From contig NZ_JAERQY020000003.1 in NCBI RefSeq assembly GCF_016735495.2, positions 310,001-374,000 of the forward strand: DNA of 64,000 bases. The letters are read 5' to 3'. Made by a program: the position numbers and the translations under genes. The notes beneath the pieces are model-generated. The model was not told the origin of the DNA. It worked only from the letters and a program-made list of their open reading frames with translations, and searched no databases. Shown here in pieces: positions 54,388-63,066 of this stretch; positions within the stretch are counted from its first letter, which is position 1; each line of letters begins with the position of its first letter. Origin of the DNA: Lysobacter sp. MMG2. Lineage in GTDB: Bacteria; Pseudomonadota; Gammaproteobacteria; Xanthomonadales; Xanthomonadaceae.

Positions 54388-55719
54388 TCACTCGCTGAGC
54401 TTGCGGATCAGCTTGTCCCAGTCTTCGCGCAACTTGCCGTCGGTCTCCATCAGCGTGCGGATCTGACGGCAGGCATGCAGCACCGTGGTGTGGTCGCGGC
54501 CGGCGAAGGCGTCGCCGATCTCCGGCAGGCTGTGTTCGGTCAGTTCCTTGGCCAGCGCCATCGCCATCTGGCGCGGGCGCGCCAGCGAGCGCGTGCGGCG
54601 CTTGGACAGCAGATCCTTCATCTGCAGGCCGTAGTAGTCCGCCACGGTCTTCTGGATGTTGGGAATGCCGATGGCCTGCTGCTGTGCGCGCAGCAGGTCG
54701 CGCAGGGTTTCCTGGGCGAACTCCACCGTGATCGCGCGGCCGGTGAAATTGGCGCGCGCGGCAAGCGTGTTGAGCGCACCTTCCAGATCGCGCACGTTGC
54801 TGCGCATCTTCTTGGCGATCAGGAACGCGACTTCCTCGGGAATGTGCGCGCCGCGCTCCTGAGCCTTGGACAGCACGATCTGCGCGCGCGTCTCGAAGTC
54901 CGGCGGCTCGATCGCCACGCTCAGGCCCCAGGCCAGGCGCGACTTCAGGCGCGGCTCCAGGCCTTCGACTTCGCGCGGGTAACGGTCGCAGGTGAGGATG
55001 ATCTGCTGCTTGCCGTCGAACAGCGCGTTGAAGGTGTGGAAAAACTCCTCCTGCGTGCGGTCCTTGCCGGCGAAGAACTGGATGTCGTCGATCAGCAGCG
55101 CGTCGACCTGCTGGAACTGGCGCTTGAACGCGTCCATGGTCTTGTCCTGCAGCGCCTTCATCATCGCGCTGAAGAACTGCTCGCTGCGCAGATAGAGCAC
55201 GCGCATCTTCGGGTTCGCCGCGCGCATGGCGTTGCCGGCGGCGAACATCAGGTGCGTCTTGCCCAGGCCCGTGCCGCCGTACAGCAGCAGCGGGTTGTGG
55301 GAGCGGTCGCCCGGCTTGAGCGAGGCCTGCCAGGCGGCGGCGCGGCCGAGCTGGTTGCTTCGGCCCTCGACGAAATTCTCGAAGGTGTAGTGGTTGTCGA
55401 GGTGGCCGTTGAACGGCTCGCTCGGCACGGCACGCGTGGTGGGCGCGACCAGTGCGGCCGGCTCCGGCGCGGGCGGCGCGGCGCGCGGGAGGGAACCGAT
55501 CTCCAGGCTCACCTCGCCGCTGCCGGCGAAGTAGGCCAGCAGCTCGCGGATACGCGAGAGGTAGCGTTCGCGCACATGTTCGACGACGAAAGCGTTGGGT
55601 GCGTAGAGCACCGTCATGTCATCGCGCTGGGTCGCCTGCAGGGGCTTGAGCCAGGTGTGGACATCCTCGGCCGGGAGTTCGGCTTCAAGGCGTTCGAGGC
55701 AGCGGGGCCAGGCATCCAT
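54388..55719 (-). CDS. dnaA: Chromosomal replication initiator DnaA
   Basis: This 443-residue protein has domain I (about 1-80), a short linker (80-105) and the AAA+ domain with Walker [10 protein letters not shown] (148-156) and Walker [12 protein letters not shown]. The C-terminal DNA-binding domain has [23 protein letters not shown], the DnaA signature. It melts oriC and loads DnaB. Domain II is short compared with E. coli (467 residues), as usual in xanthomonads. The ATG at 55719 begins [11 protein letters not shown]. Confidence 0.97.
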   Translation of the reverse strand: MDAWPRCLERLEAELPAEDVHTWLKPLQATQRDDMTVLYAPNAFVVEHVRERYLSRIRELLAYFAGSGEVSLEIGSLPRAAPPAPEPAALVAPTTRAVPSEPFNGHLDNHYTFENFVEGRSNQLGRAAAWQASLKPGDRSHNPLLLYGGTGLGKTHLMFAAGNAMRAANPKMRVLYLRSEQFFSAMMKALQDKTMDAFKRQFQQVDALLIDDIQFFAGKDRTQEEFFHTFNALFDGKQQIILTCDRYPREVEGLEPRLKSRLAWGLSVAIEPPDFETRAQIVLSKAQERGAHIPEEVAFLIAKKMRSNVRDLEGALNTLAARANFTGRAITVEFAQETLRDLLRAQQQAIGIPNIQKTVADYYGLQMKDLLSKRRTRSLARPRQMAMALAKELTEHSLPEIGDAFAGRDHTTVLHACRQIRTLMETDGKLREDWDKLIRKLSE

Positions 55720-55928
55720 CGGTTCGGAAATCTTCTTCTCTTGAGCGACCGGCGACGAAGCGCCGGCAAACCACGGCGAAAAGCATCCCGCCGCGCGATG
55801 TACGAATCGCGGCGAACGGGTCGGGGGGTGGCGGCCAGACTAACACCGCGACCGGGCGCGGAACAGGACTTGTCCACAGGTCCGTTAACAGGTAGTCCAC
55901 AGGCGCGGCCGGCTCCGCCGGCTGCGCC

Positions 55929-55955
55929 CCCAAAGTTCGCGTTGCGAACTTTGGG
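55929..55955. repeat. Perfect 12-bp-arm hairpin in the dnaA-rpmH gap
   Basis: CCCAAAGTTCGC (55929-55940) and GCGAACTTTGGG (55944-55955) are exact inverted repeats around GTT. No T-run follows on either side. Confidence 0.7.
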
Positions 55956-56001
55956 CCCCATGCCCGCACTCCCAGACCCCGCTCCGCGCTGCGCGCGAAG
56001 C

Positions 56002-56020
56002 GCCCCCTGACTCAGGGGGC
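56002..56020. repeat. Perfect 9-bp-arm palindrome in the dnaA-rpmH gap
   Basis: GCCCCCTGA (56002-56010) and TCAGGGGGC (56012-56020) flank a single C. It lies about 50 bases from the preceding hairpin. Confidence 0.65.
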
Positions 56021-56129
56021 TGGGTCCCTTCGTTCCGATCGAGATGCCGCGTCGGCATGTTGTTTCGTGGCGCAATCCGACGAATGGCGTTGCCCTGCGC
56101 GGTTCCCCTTGGGTCGCACGAATCCCCGG

Positions 56130-56208
56130 TACACTGCGCACCCGCGCCGTGCCCGCACGTTGCGGCCCGGACGCCGGGTTGACCGGATTGTCCAAAGCCC
56201 GCTAGAAT
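56130..56208 (+). promoter_or_regulatory. Two candidate promoters for rpmH-rnpA
   Basis: The proximal one has TTGACC (56179-56184), 18 bases, then TAGAAT (56203-56208), 37 bases before the ATG. A distal TACACT with GCG (56130-56135) is another candidate -10. Confidence 0.55.
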
Positions 56209-56245
56209 CCGCGGTCCATTTACGTCGTTTACGCAGAGCCGGACC

Positions 56246-56386
56246 ATGGCCACCAAGCGCACCTATCAGCCCAGCAACCTCAAGCGCAAGCGCGACCACG
56301 GCTTCCGTGCCCGCATGGCGACCGCCGATGGCCGCAAGATTCTTGCCCGTCGTCGCGCCAAGGGCCGCAAGCGTCTCACCGCCTGA
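56246..56386 (+). CDS. rpmH: Large ribosomal subunit protein bL34
   Basis: This 46-residue, highly basic protein is [20 protein letters not shown] followed by the conserved [14 protein letters not shown] and the KGRKRL end. The family start KRTYQPS and the full length are exact matches to L34. It is the first gene of the rpmH-rnpA-yidC-mnmE arm, divergent from dnaA. Confidence 0.97.
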   Translation: MATKRTYQPSNLKRKRDHGFRARMATADGRKILARRRAKGRKRLTA

Positions 56387-56443
56387 GCGCCGCCGCTGCC
56401 GTTTCACGGCAGCAGCCCACCGGCCCCTCGCCGGTAACGCTTC

Positions 56444-56875
56444 ATGACGTCGGCCCGCTTCCCGCGCAGCGCGCGGGTCCGCGCGCGATCCGATTTCGAC
56501 CGCATCTTCCAGCACGGCCGGCGCGTTGCGCTGCCCGTGCTGGCTTTGCATTGGCAAGCCAGCGACGTGCCCGCACGCCTGGGACTGGCCGTGTCGCGCA
56601 AGGTCGATCCTCACGCCGTCGGCCGCAATCGCATCAAGCGCGTCCTACGCGATACCTTCCGTCACCTGCGCGACCAGCTCGCCGCGGGTGATTACGTCGT
56701 GGTCGCACGACCGGCCGCACGCGCCGCCAGCGGCCCGGAACTCGTGGCCGCCTTCCAGGGTCTGCTCCAGCGCAGCGGGGCCCTCACGCCCGCCGCGTTG
56801 CCCCTGTCACCCGCGCCCGGCACAATGCCGGCCGCTTCCCCTTCCGCCCCTGCGCCGCACGTTGATCGCGGCTGA
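56444..56875 (+). CDS. rnpA: Ribonuclease P protein component
   Basis: This 143-residue basic protein has the RnpA signature [27 protein letters not shown], including the RNRIKR helix that binds the P RNA. It is the protein cofactor of RNase P, which matures tRNA 5' ends. The C-terminal 35 residues (Pro/Ala-rich, [15 protein letters not shown]) are an extension beyond the usual 120 residues. It lies 57 bp after rpmH and 15 bp before yidC. Confidence 0.95.
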   Translation: MTSARFPRSARVRARSDFDRIFQHGRRVALPVLALHWQASDVPARLGLAVSRKVDPHAVGRNRIKRVLRDTFRHLRDQLAAGDYVVVARPAARAASGPELVAAFQGLLQRSGALTPAALPLSPAPGTMPAASPSAPAPHVDRG

Positions 56876-56890
56876 GCCTGCCTGTCGCCC

Positions 56891-58564
56891 ATGAACCAGA
56901 CCCGTGTCTTCCTGATCTTCGCCTGGCTGATGGTGGCGACCCTGCTGTGGATGGAGTGGGGCAAGGAGAAGGCCGCCCCGCCGGTCCAGGCCCAGACGAC
57001 GACCGCCGTCGCCGGCGGGCCCGTTCCCGCCGCGGCCGATGGCACCGGCGCGATTCCGTCCGCATCCGGCGCGCTGCCCGCGGCGACGCCCGCCGCATCC
57101 GCCACGGCGGCCGTGCCCACGGTGACGGTCACCACCGACGTGCTCAAGGTCGTCATGGACGGCGGCGAACTGCGCCAGGCCGATCTGTTGAAGTTCCCGA
57201 TGACGGCCGACCGCGACAGCCCGCCGGTCCGCCTGTTCGCGGACGACGCCACCAACTTCTTCGTTGCCCGCAGCGGCTGGATCGAGCAGGGGCCTGCGGC
57301 GACGCGCTCGGTGTTCGTGCCCGAAGGCGCCGCGCGCGAGTTCACCCTCGCGCAGGGCGAGCGCAACGTCTCCGTGCCGTTCGTGTGGAACGGCCCGAAC
57401 GGCGTGACCATCCGCCGCACCTTCACCTTCACCCGCGGCGATTACGTGGTGAAGATCAAGGATGAAGTCGTCAACGCCGGCACCGCGCCGTGGCAGGGAT
57501 ACGTCTATCGCGATCTCAGCCGCGTCCCGCGCGCGCTGGTGAAGAAGGGCCCGATGAGCGCCGAGCAGTACAGCTTCCAAGGCGCCGCGTGGTACACGAC
57601 CACCGACAAGTACGACCGCCGCAAGTACGAAGACTTCGCCGGCGACGGTCCGCTCGACCAGCAGAGCACCGGCGGCTGGATCGGCATGCTCCAGCACCAC
57701 TTCTTCAGCAGCTGGATCCCGCAGCCCGACCAGGCCGCGCTGTTCTCGCTGAGCCAGGCCGACGGCCGGTACACGATCTCCGCCAAGGGCCCGGCCTTCA
57801 CCGTGGAGCCGGGCAAGTCGGTGGAAACCTCCGCGCGCCTGTGGGTCGGCCCGAAGCTGGTCAAGGCGATCGAAGCGCAGAACGTGCCGGGCCTGGACCG
57901 CGCGATCGACTTCAGCCGCTTCAGCGTGATGGCCACCATCGCCGGCTGGCTGTTCTGGGTGCTGGAGAAGATCTACGGTCTGGTCGGCAATTGGGGCTGG
58001 GCGATCGTCGGCCTGGTGTTCCTGATCAAGCTGGCGATGTACCCGCTGTCGGCCGCGCAGTACAAGTCGATGGCGAAGATGCGCAAGTTCCAGCCGCGCA
58101 TGGCGCAGCTCAAGGAGCGCTACGGCGACGACAAGCAGAAGCTCCAGATGGCGATGATGGAGCTGTACAAGAAAGAGAAGATCAACCCGGTCGGCGGCTG
58201 CCTGCCGATCCTGCTGCAGATGCCGGTGTTCCTGGCGCTGTACTGGATGCTGTCGGAGTCGGTGGAACTGCGCCACGCGCCGTGGATCGGCTGGATCACC
58301 GACCTGACCTCGCGCGACCCGTACTTCATCCTGCCGATCATCAACGTCGCGGTGATGTGGTTCACGCAGAAGCTCAACCCGACCACCGGCATGGACCCCA
58401 TGCAGGCCAAGATGATGCAGTTCATGCCGCTGGTGTTCGGCGTGATGTTCGCCTTCTTCCCGGCCGGTCTGGTGCTGTACTGGGTCACCAACGGCGCGCT
58501 GGGCCTGCTGCAGCAGTGGTGGATGATCAAGAAGTACAGCGACGCGCCGGCCAAGGCGGCCTGA
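56891..58564 (+). CDS. yidC: Membrane protein insertase YidC
   Basis: This 557-residue protein has an N-terminal helix (about 5-22), a Pro/Ala-rich linker, a large periplasmic domain (about 75-340) and a C-terminal insertase core. The core contains [58 protein letters not shown] and the late [16 protein letters not shown] helix. The length matches Gram-negative YidC (548 in E. coli). It follows rnpA by 15 bp without an intervening yidD. A terminator follows. Confidence 0.96.
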   Translation: MNQTRVFLIFAWLMVATLLWMEWGKEKAAPPVQAQTTTAVAGGPVPAAADGTGAIPSASGALPAATPAASATAAVPTVTVTTDVLKVVMDGGELRQADLLKFPMTADRDSPPVRLFADDATNFFVARSGWIEQGPAATRSVFVPEGAAREFTLAQGERNVSVPFVWNGPNGVTIRRTFTFTRGDYVVKIKDEVVNAGTAPWQGYVYRDLSRVPRALVKKGPMSAEQYSFQGAAWYTTTDKYDRRKYEDFAGDGPLDQQSTGGWIGMLQHHFFSSWIPQPDQAALFSLSQADGRYTISAKGPAFTVEPGKSVETSARLWVGPKLVKAIEAQNVPGLDRAIDFSRFSVMATIAGWLFWVLEKIYGLVGNWGWAIVGLVFLIKLAMYPLSAAQYKSMAKMRKFQPRMAQLKERYGDDKQKLQMAMMELYKKEKINPVGGCLPILLQMPVFLALYWMLSESVELRHAPWIGWITDLTSRDPYFILPIINVAVMWFTQKLNPTTGMDPMQAKMMQFMPLVFGVMFAFFPAGLVLYWVTNGALGLLQQWWMIKKYSDAPAKAA

Positions 58565-58589
58565 TCGTCCGGACTGGACAGTGAAGATG

Positions 58590-58619
58590 GAAGCCCGCCG
58601 CAAGGCGGGCTTCTTTTTT
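58590..58619 (+). terminator. Rho-independent terminator after yidC
   Basis: GAAGCCCGCC (58590-58599) and GGCGGGCTTC (58604-58613) form a 10-bp stem with a GCAA loop, followed by six T residues. It lies 25 bases past the yidC stop. Confidence 0.92.
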
Positions 58620-58696
58620 GCGGGCCGAAGCTGTTCTAACTTTGGTCGGCGGATCCGGGCGATAAAAGAACTGTTACTCACATCCGGAGTAACAGC

Positions 58697-58825
58697 ATGG
58701 ATCACCCGTTCGAAGGACGGCCCAACCCGCACGACTGGCTGCACGAAATGGTCTTCGAGGATGAAGAATCGATGGACCAGGCACGCCGATTCCTCACGGA
58801 GTACCCCGACCCCAATGCCGACTGA
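58697..58825 (+). CDS. Small acidic protein overlapping the mnmE start (42 aa), unknown
   Basis: The frame [20 protein letters not shown]... ends ...[13 protein letters not shown] and is 42 codons long. GGAGT nine bases before its ATG is a good ribosome-binding site, better than anything before mnmE. Its last 11 bases overlap the mnmE start, so mnmE is probably translated by coupling to it. Composition is strongly acidic with His/Trp, unlike random GC-rich frames. No family is recognised. Confidence 0.6.
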   Translation: MDHPFEGRPNPHDWLHEMVFEDEESMDQARRFLTEYPDPNAD

Positions 58826-60161
58826 TGCACACCGCGACACCATCGCAGCCATAGCCACCGCACCGGGCGCAGGCGGTGTCGGCATCGTGCGGCTGTCGGG
58901 TCCGCGTTCGCGCACCATCGCCGAAGCCGTGGCCGGCCGCGCGCTCACGCCGCGCCAGGCGCACTACGTCCGCTTCCACGATGCGCAGGGCGAGACCCTC
59001 GACGACGGCATCGCGCTGTTCTTCGCCTCGCCCGCCAGCTACACCGGCGAGGACGTGGTCGAGCTGCAGGCGCACGGCAGTCCCGCGGTGCTGCACGAGC
59101 TGGTCGCGCGTTGCGTCGCGCTCGGCGCACGCCGCGCGCGACCGGGCGAATTCAGCGAGCGCGCCTTCCTCGAAGGCCGCCTCGACCTCGCCCAGGCCGA
59201 AGCCGTCGCCGATCTCATCGCCGCCGCCGACGTGCGCGCCGCGCGTGCGGCACGCCGCGCGCTGGACGGGGAGTTCTCGCGCCGCGTGGACGCCATCGGC
59301 GAGGAACTGCTCGCGATCCGCGTGCATGTCGAAGCCGCGATCGACTTCGCCGACGAACCCATCGACACCCTCGGTGGCGCCCAGCTGCGCGCGCGCCTGG
59401 CCGACACGACGCTCGCGCTCGAGGAACTGCTCAAGGCGGCCGAACGCGGCCGCCGCCTGCGCGACGGTGTCCACGCGGTGATCGTGGGCCCGCCCAATGC
59501 CGGCAAGAGTTCGTTGCTCAACGTGCTCGCCGGCAGCGACCGCGCCATCGTCACCGACATCGCCGGCACCACGCGCGACCTGCTGCACGAGACGATCCGC
59601 ATCGACGGCGTCGAGCTCACCCTGGTCGACACCGCCGGCCTGCGCGACGGCGGTGATGCGATCGAGCGCGAAGGCATGCGCCGCGCACGCGGTGAACTCC
59701 AGCGCGCCGACCTCGCCCTCGTCGTGCTCGATGCACGCGATCCGGGCGGCGGTCGCGCGGCGGTTGCCGACGCCATCGCCGACGTGCCGCTGCGCGTGTG
59801 GATCCACAACAAGGCCGATCTGCTCGACACCGTTGCGCCCGGCGAGCCCGATGCACTGCAGGTGTCCGCGCGCACGGGCGCCGGCATCGACGCGCTGCAC
59901 GCGAAACTGCGCCAGCTCGCACAAGGCAATGCGGAGGAGGCGGGCGAAGGTGCCTTCACCGCACGCGCGCGCCATGTCGACGCGCTCGCCATCGCGCGCG
60001 AACACCTCGCCCAGGCCCGCGTCGAGCTGGACCGTGAAGCACTCGACCTCGCCGCCGAATCGCTGCGCCTGGCGCACGACGCGCTCGGCGAAATCACCGG
60101 CCGCGTCCACGCCGACGATCTGCTGGGCCACATCTTCTCCAGCTTCTGCATCGGGAAATGA
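58815..60161 (+). CDS. mnmE: tRNA modification GTPase MnmE
   Basis: This 448-residue protein has the N-terminal tetrahydrofolate-binding domain (about 1-120; [20 protein letters not shown]), a helical domain and an inserted G domain with G1 GPPNAGKSS (225-233), DTAGLRD and NKADL. The C-terminal CIGK motif is intact. With MnmG it makes the 5-carboxymethylaminomethyl group on wobble U34. The ATG at 58815 overlaps the small ORF; upstream in-frame starts lie beyond the terminator and are less likely. Confidence 0.95.
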   Translation: MPTDAHRDTIAAIATAPGAGGVGIVRLSGPRSRTIAEAVAGRALTPRQAHYVRFHDAQGETLDDGIALFFASPASYTGEDVVELQAHGSPAVLHELVARCVALGARRARPGEFSERAFLEGRLDLAQAEAVADLIAAADVRAARAARRALDGEFSRRVDAIGEELLAIRVHVEAAIDFADEPIDTLGGAQLRARLADTTLALEELLKAAERGRRLRDGVHAVIVGPPNAGKSSLLNVLAGSDRAIVTDIAGTTRDLLHETIRIDGVELTLVDTAGLRDGGDAIEREGMRRARGELQRADLALVVLDARDPGGGRAAVADAIADVPLRVWIHNKADLLDTVAPGEPDALQVSARTGAGIDALHAKLRQLAQGNAEEAGEGAFTARARHVDALAIAREHLAQARVELDREALDLAAESLRLAHDALGEITGRVHADDLLGHIFSSFCIGK

Positions 60162-60248
60162 GGCCCGCCCGGGCGCTTTGACGCGGATCAAGGCACCGGC
60201 AACCCACGCGGGCGCACAGTGCGGGCCGGTTCCCCGCGCGAGTGCGAC

Positions 60249-61523
60249 ATGCAGACCATCGACACCGACGTAACCATCATCGGCGCCGGCCCCGCGGGGC
60301 TGTGCCTGGCCCGCGCGCTTTCCGGGACCGGCCTGCGCATCACCGTGCTGGACCGCGAGCCCGAAGCCGCATTGCGCGCGCCGGCGTTCGACGGCCGCGA
60401 GATCGGCCTCACGCAGCGATCGGTGCGTTTCCTGCAACGGTTGCAGCTGTGGAATCGCTTGCCGGCCGACCAGACGCATCCGCTGCGCCAGGCCCGCGTG
60501 TTCAACGGCGCGAGCCACGACGCACTGGAGATCGGCCCTTCCGATCCCGGCGCCGACCCGCTCGGCTGGCTGGTGCCGAACCACGCGATTCGCGCGGCGG
60601 CGTTCGAGTGCGTAGCCGCCTCGCCCGATGTCGAATTGCGGGCCGGCGTCCGTGTGGCCGCCGTCGACACCGACGCCGCGACCGCCCGGGTCCGCCTCGA
60701 CGACGGGCGCGTGTTCGCCTCCCGCCTGTTGGTCGCCGCCGACGGTCGTTTCTCCGAGACGCGTCGCGCCCTGGGCATCGCCACGCGCATGCACGACTTC
60801 GGCCGTTCCATGCTCGTGTGTCGGGTGACGCACGAGCGACCGCACGAAGACATCGCCTGGGAATGGTTCGATCACGGCCACACGCTCGCGCGCCTGCCGT
60901 TGGGTCGAGCCGCACCGGAAGGCCGCCGCTCGTCGATCGTGCTCACCCTGCCGGGCGCGCAGATGCGCGCTGTGCAGGCGCTGGACGACGAGGCCTTCGC
61001 CACGGAGATCGAGCGCCGGTGCGATGGCCGGCTCGGCGCCGTCTCGGAGGTCGGCACGCGTCACGTCTACCCGCTGGTCGGCGCCTGGGCGACGCGATTC
61101 GCCGCCACGCGCGTGGCGCTGGTGGGCGACGCCGCCGTCGGCATGCATCCGGTCACGGCGCACGGATTCAACCTGGGGCTGCTCGGCGTGGAACGGCTCG
61201 CGGGGCTATTGCGCAATGCGGCCGCCAGCGGCGCCGATCCCGGCGCATCCGCGCTGCTGGACCGCTACGACCGGGGCCATCGCCGGGCCACCGCGCCGTT
61301 GCATCTGGCCACGCGCGGCGTCGTCGGGCTGTTTACCGACGATCGCCCCCCGGCCCGCGCCCTGCGCGCCGGGGTGCTGCGCGCCAGCGCTTCTTTTCCG
61401 CCATTCCGGCGTCTGCTGGCGGCGTTGCTGGCCGATCGGGACCCTGCCGGAAGCCGCGTTACAGGACGCCATGACCGCACTGAACAGGGCGATGGCCGGC
61501 CACGAGCGGCCGACCGATGGTAG
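60249..61523 (+). CDS. ubiM: UbiH/UbiF/UbiM-type FAD monooxygenase, probably UbiM
   Basis: This 424-residue flavoprotein has an N-terminal GAGPAG dinucleotide motif (12-17) and the second FAD motif VALVGDAAVGMHPVTAHGFNLGL (about 289-311). The GMHPVTAHGFNLGL form resembles UbiM rather than UbiH/UbiF, which hydroxylate the ubiquinone ring at other positions. The specific reaction is therefore inferred. The last 30 residues are Arg/Gly/Asp-rich. A shift into another frame near 61440 would give a helix-like end, so a frame error there is possible. Confidence 0.75.
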   Translation: MQTIDTDVTIIGAGPAGLCLARALSGTGLRITVLDREPEAALRAPAFDGREIGLTQRSVRFLQRLQLWNRLPADQTHPLRQARVFNGASHDALEIGPSDPGADPLGWLVPNHAIRAAAFECVAASPDVELRAGVRVAAVDTDAATARVRLDDGRVFASRLLVAADGRFSETRRALGIATRMHDFGRSMLVCRVTHERPHEDIAWEWFDHGHTLARLPLGRAAPEGRRSSIVLTLPGAQMRAVQALDDEAFATEIERRCDGRLGAVSEVGTRHVYPLVGAWATRFAATRVALVGDAAVGMHPVTAHGFNLGLLGVERLAGLLRNAAASGADPGASALLDRYDRGHRRATAPLHLATRGVVGLFTDDRPPARALRAGVLRASASFPPFRRLLAALLADRDPAGSRVTGRHDRTEQGDGRPRAADRW

Positions 61524-61541
61524 GCTCAAGGCGTCGTTCGC

Positions 61542-61571
61542 TTGACAAACATGGGCCGCTCACGCGATCTA
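61542..61571 (+). promoter_or_regulatory. Candidate promoter for the TonB-domain lipoprotein
   Basis: TTGACA (61542-61547) matches the -35 consensus, with GATCTA as a weak -10 18 bases on. Transcription would start about 40 bases before the ATG at 61616. Confidence 0.45.
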
Positions 61572-61615
61572 GTGCCCGTGTGCTCGTGACGGCGCACTTC
61601 AGGGGAGCTTTGCCA

Positions 61616-62662
61616 ATGACGTTCGTTAATCCACAAGACCGGCGTGCGCGCCGATTGTCTGTCGTATCGCAGCTGTCCGTCGCGCTTGCCCTGTGCTGCG
61701 CGCTGGCCGCCTGCCAGAAAGAAGAGCCCGCACCGGAAGGCGCGGCTGCACCGGTCGCCACGGCGGCCGCTCCCGCGGTAACCGCGGAAACCGCGGTATC
61801 GGCCAAGGTGTCGGCCCTGACCGCGGACCAGCTGCGCGAGGCCGCCCGCAAGGCCTACGCGGAGAACCGCCTGTACGCACCGGCCGAGGACAACGCGGTC
61901 GAGTACTACCTGGCGCTGCGCGACAAGGCGCCGGGGGACGCCGCGGTCTCCAGCGCACTCACCGACCTGCTGCCGATGACGGTCATCGCCATCGAACAGA
62001 GCGTCAATCGTGAGGACTTCATCGAAGCCCAGCGACTGGCCGCCCTGCTCGAGAAGGCCGATGCCCAGCATCCGGCCCTGGCCCGACTGAAGACCAGCAT
62101 CGCCGCGCAGCAGGACGCGACGACCAAGCGTGCGGCCCAGCAGCAGCTGACCGCCGAGGAAGAGGCCAAGAAGAAGGTCGAACTCGAGAAGAAGCGCCTG
62201 GAAGACCAGAAGAAGCAGCAGGAAGACGCCGCCAAGCAGCTCGCCGCGCAGCAGGCCGCCAGCAAGCAGGCCGACGACAAGGCCGCCGCCGACCGCGCCG
62301 CCGAACAGCAGCGTGCCGCCGAGGCCCGCGCTGCCGAACAGCGCGCCGCCGACGCCCGTGCCGCCGCCGCCCGCCAGGCCGCCGCGACGCCGGCCACCGC
62401 GGATGCCAGCGACCTGCGTCCGCTGTCGATGCCGCCGCCGCGTTATCCGCCGGAAGCACTCCGCGCCGGCACCTCGGGGGAGGTGCAGGTCGAGTTCACC
62501 GTCGGCACCGACGGCTCGGTCACGGCCGCGCGCGTGGTGCGTTCCAACCCGGCGCGCATCTTCGACCGCGAAGCGGTCAACGCCGTGCGCAAGTGGCGCT
62601 TCCAGCCGGTGGATGCACCGGTCACCACGCGCCGTACCATCGGCTTCAACCCGCAGAGCTGA
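61616..62662 (+). CDS. Lipoprotein with coiled-coil and TonB C-terminal domain
   Basis: This 348-residue protein has a lipoprotein signal (lipobox LAAC, Cys33), an Ala/Glu-rich region, and a long charged coiled coil (about 160-285; EEEAKKKVELEKKRLEDQKK). A TonB-type C-terminal domain follows (about 295-348) with PPPRYPPEALRAGTSGEVQVEFTV and WRFQPV. It has no N-terminal membrane helix, so it cannot be energised by ExbBD in the ordinary way. The role is unknown; a TolA-like envelope linker is possible. GGGGAG precedes the ATG. Confidence 0.8.
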   Translation: MTFVNPQDRRARRLSVVSQLSVALALCCALAACQKEEPAPEGAAAPVATAAAPAVTAETAVSAKVSALTADQLREAARKAYAENRLYAPAEDNAVEYYLALRDKAPGDAAVSSALTDLLPMTVIAIEQSVNREDFIEAQRLAALLEKADAQHPALARLKTSIAAQQDATTKRAAQQQLTAEEEAKKKVELEKKRLEDQKKQQEDAAKQLAAQQAASKQADDKAAADRAAEQQRAAEARAAEQRAADARAAAARQAAATPATADASDLRPLSMPPPRYPPEALRAGTSGEVQVEFTVGTDGSVTAARVVRSNPARIFDREAVNAVRKWRFQPVDAPVTTRRTIGFNPQS

Positions 62663-62733
62663 TCGCCGCGCGGCGAGCGAAGGTTGGGGGACTGACGCTC
62701 ACCGCGGGCGCTCCGCGAAGCACGTTGCAAGGG

Positions 62734-62760
62734 AAGGCCCGGCGCAAGCCGGGCCTTTTT
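62734..62760 (+). terminator. Rho-independent terminator after the TonB-domain lipoprotein
   Basis: AAGGCCCGGC (62734-62743) and GCCGGGCCTT (62748-62757) form a stem with a GCAA loop and are followed by T residues. It lies about 70 bases past the stop. Confidence 0.9.
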
Positions 62761-62799
62761 CTTTGTGCGCATTCCGCGTTAGCGGCGAAGCCCCCTAAA

Positions 62800-62892
62800 C
62801 GTCATCCCGGCGAAGGCCGGGACCCAGGCCCGCAACGTCCGGGCATTTCGCCATGGGCCCTGCCACCGTCATTCCAGCGCAAGCTGGAAACC
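62800..62892. repeat. CGTCATCCC and CGTCATTCC-type repeats before natB
   Basis: CGTCATCCCGGCGAAGGCCG begins at 62800, and a second unit CGTCATTCCAGCGCAAGCTGG begins at 62867. Apart from these repeats, the terminator and the tandem repeat at 63026, the gap 62663-63059 (397 bp) holds nothing that I recognise. Confidence 0.7.
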
Positions 62893-63025
62893 ATCTGCTG
62901 CCGCGTGGTGAAGCAACTTCGAACAGGAGGCTGCCGCCGTCCATGGCGCGACGCACCCGGCCCCGGACAGCCCGGCCCGGCCATCCATGGCCGGTCGTCC
63001 GGCCAAGCACGCGGCAGCGCCGCGT

Positions 63026-63066
63026 AAGCGCTTGGTCTCACCCGCGCAAGCGCTTGGTCTCACCCG
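63026..63066. repeat. 22-bp-period tandem duplication at the natB 3' end
   Basis: AAGCGCTTGGTCTCACCCG occurs at 63026-63044 and again at 63048-63066 with three bases between. The second copy overlaps the last codons and stop (63060-63062) of the natB-like gene. Confidence 0.8.

Larger units (their letters stand above)
55720..56245. other. oriC: Putative oriC lobe 2 / regulatory gap between dnaA and rpmH
   Basis: This 526-bp divergent gap holds two same-direction DnaA-box-like sites 14 bases apart: TTGTCCACA (55870-55878) and TAGTCCACA (55893-55901). Two strong hairpins follow (55929-55955 and 56002-56020), then promoter elements for rpmH. I see no protein-coding frame with family resemblance. 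The box pair near the dnaA start could also serve dnaA autoregulation. Confidence 0.55.

Noticed and set aside
58794-61163. 789-codon open frame on the minus strand opposite mnmE and the UbiM-like gene
   Set aside because: No domain signal and skewed composition. Both genes on the plus strand have intact catalytic motifs.
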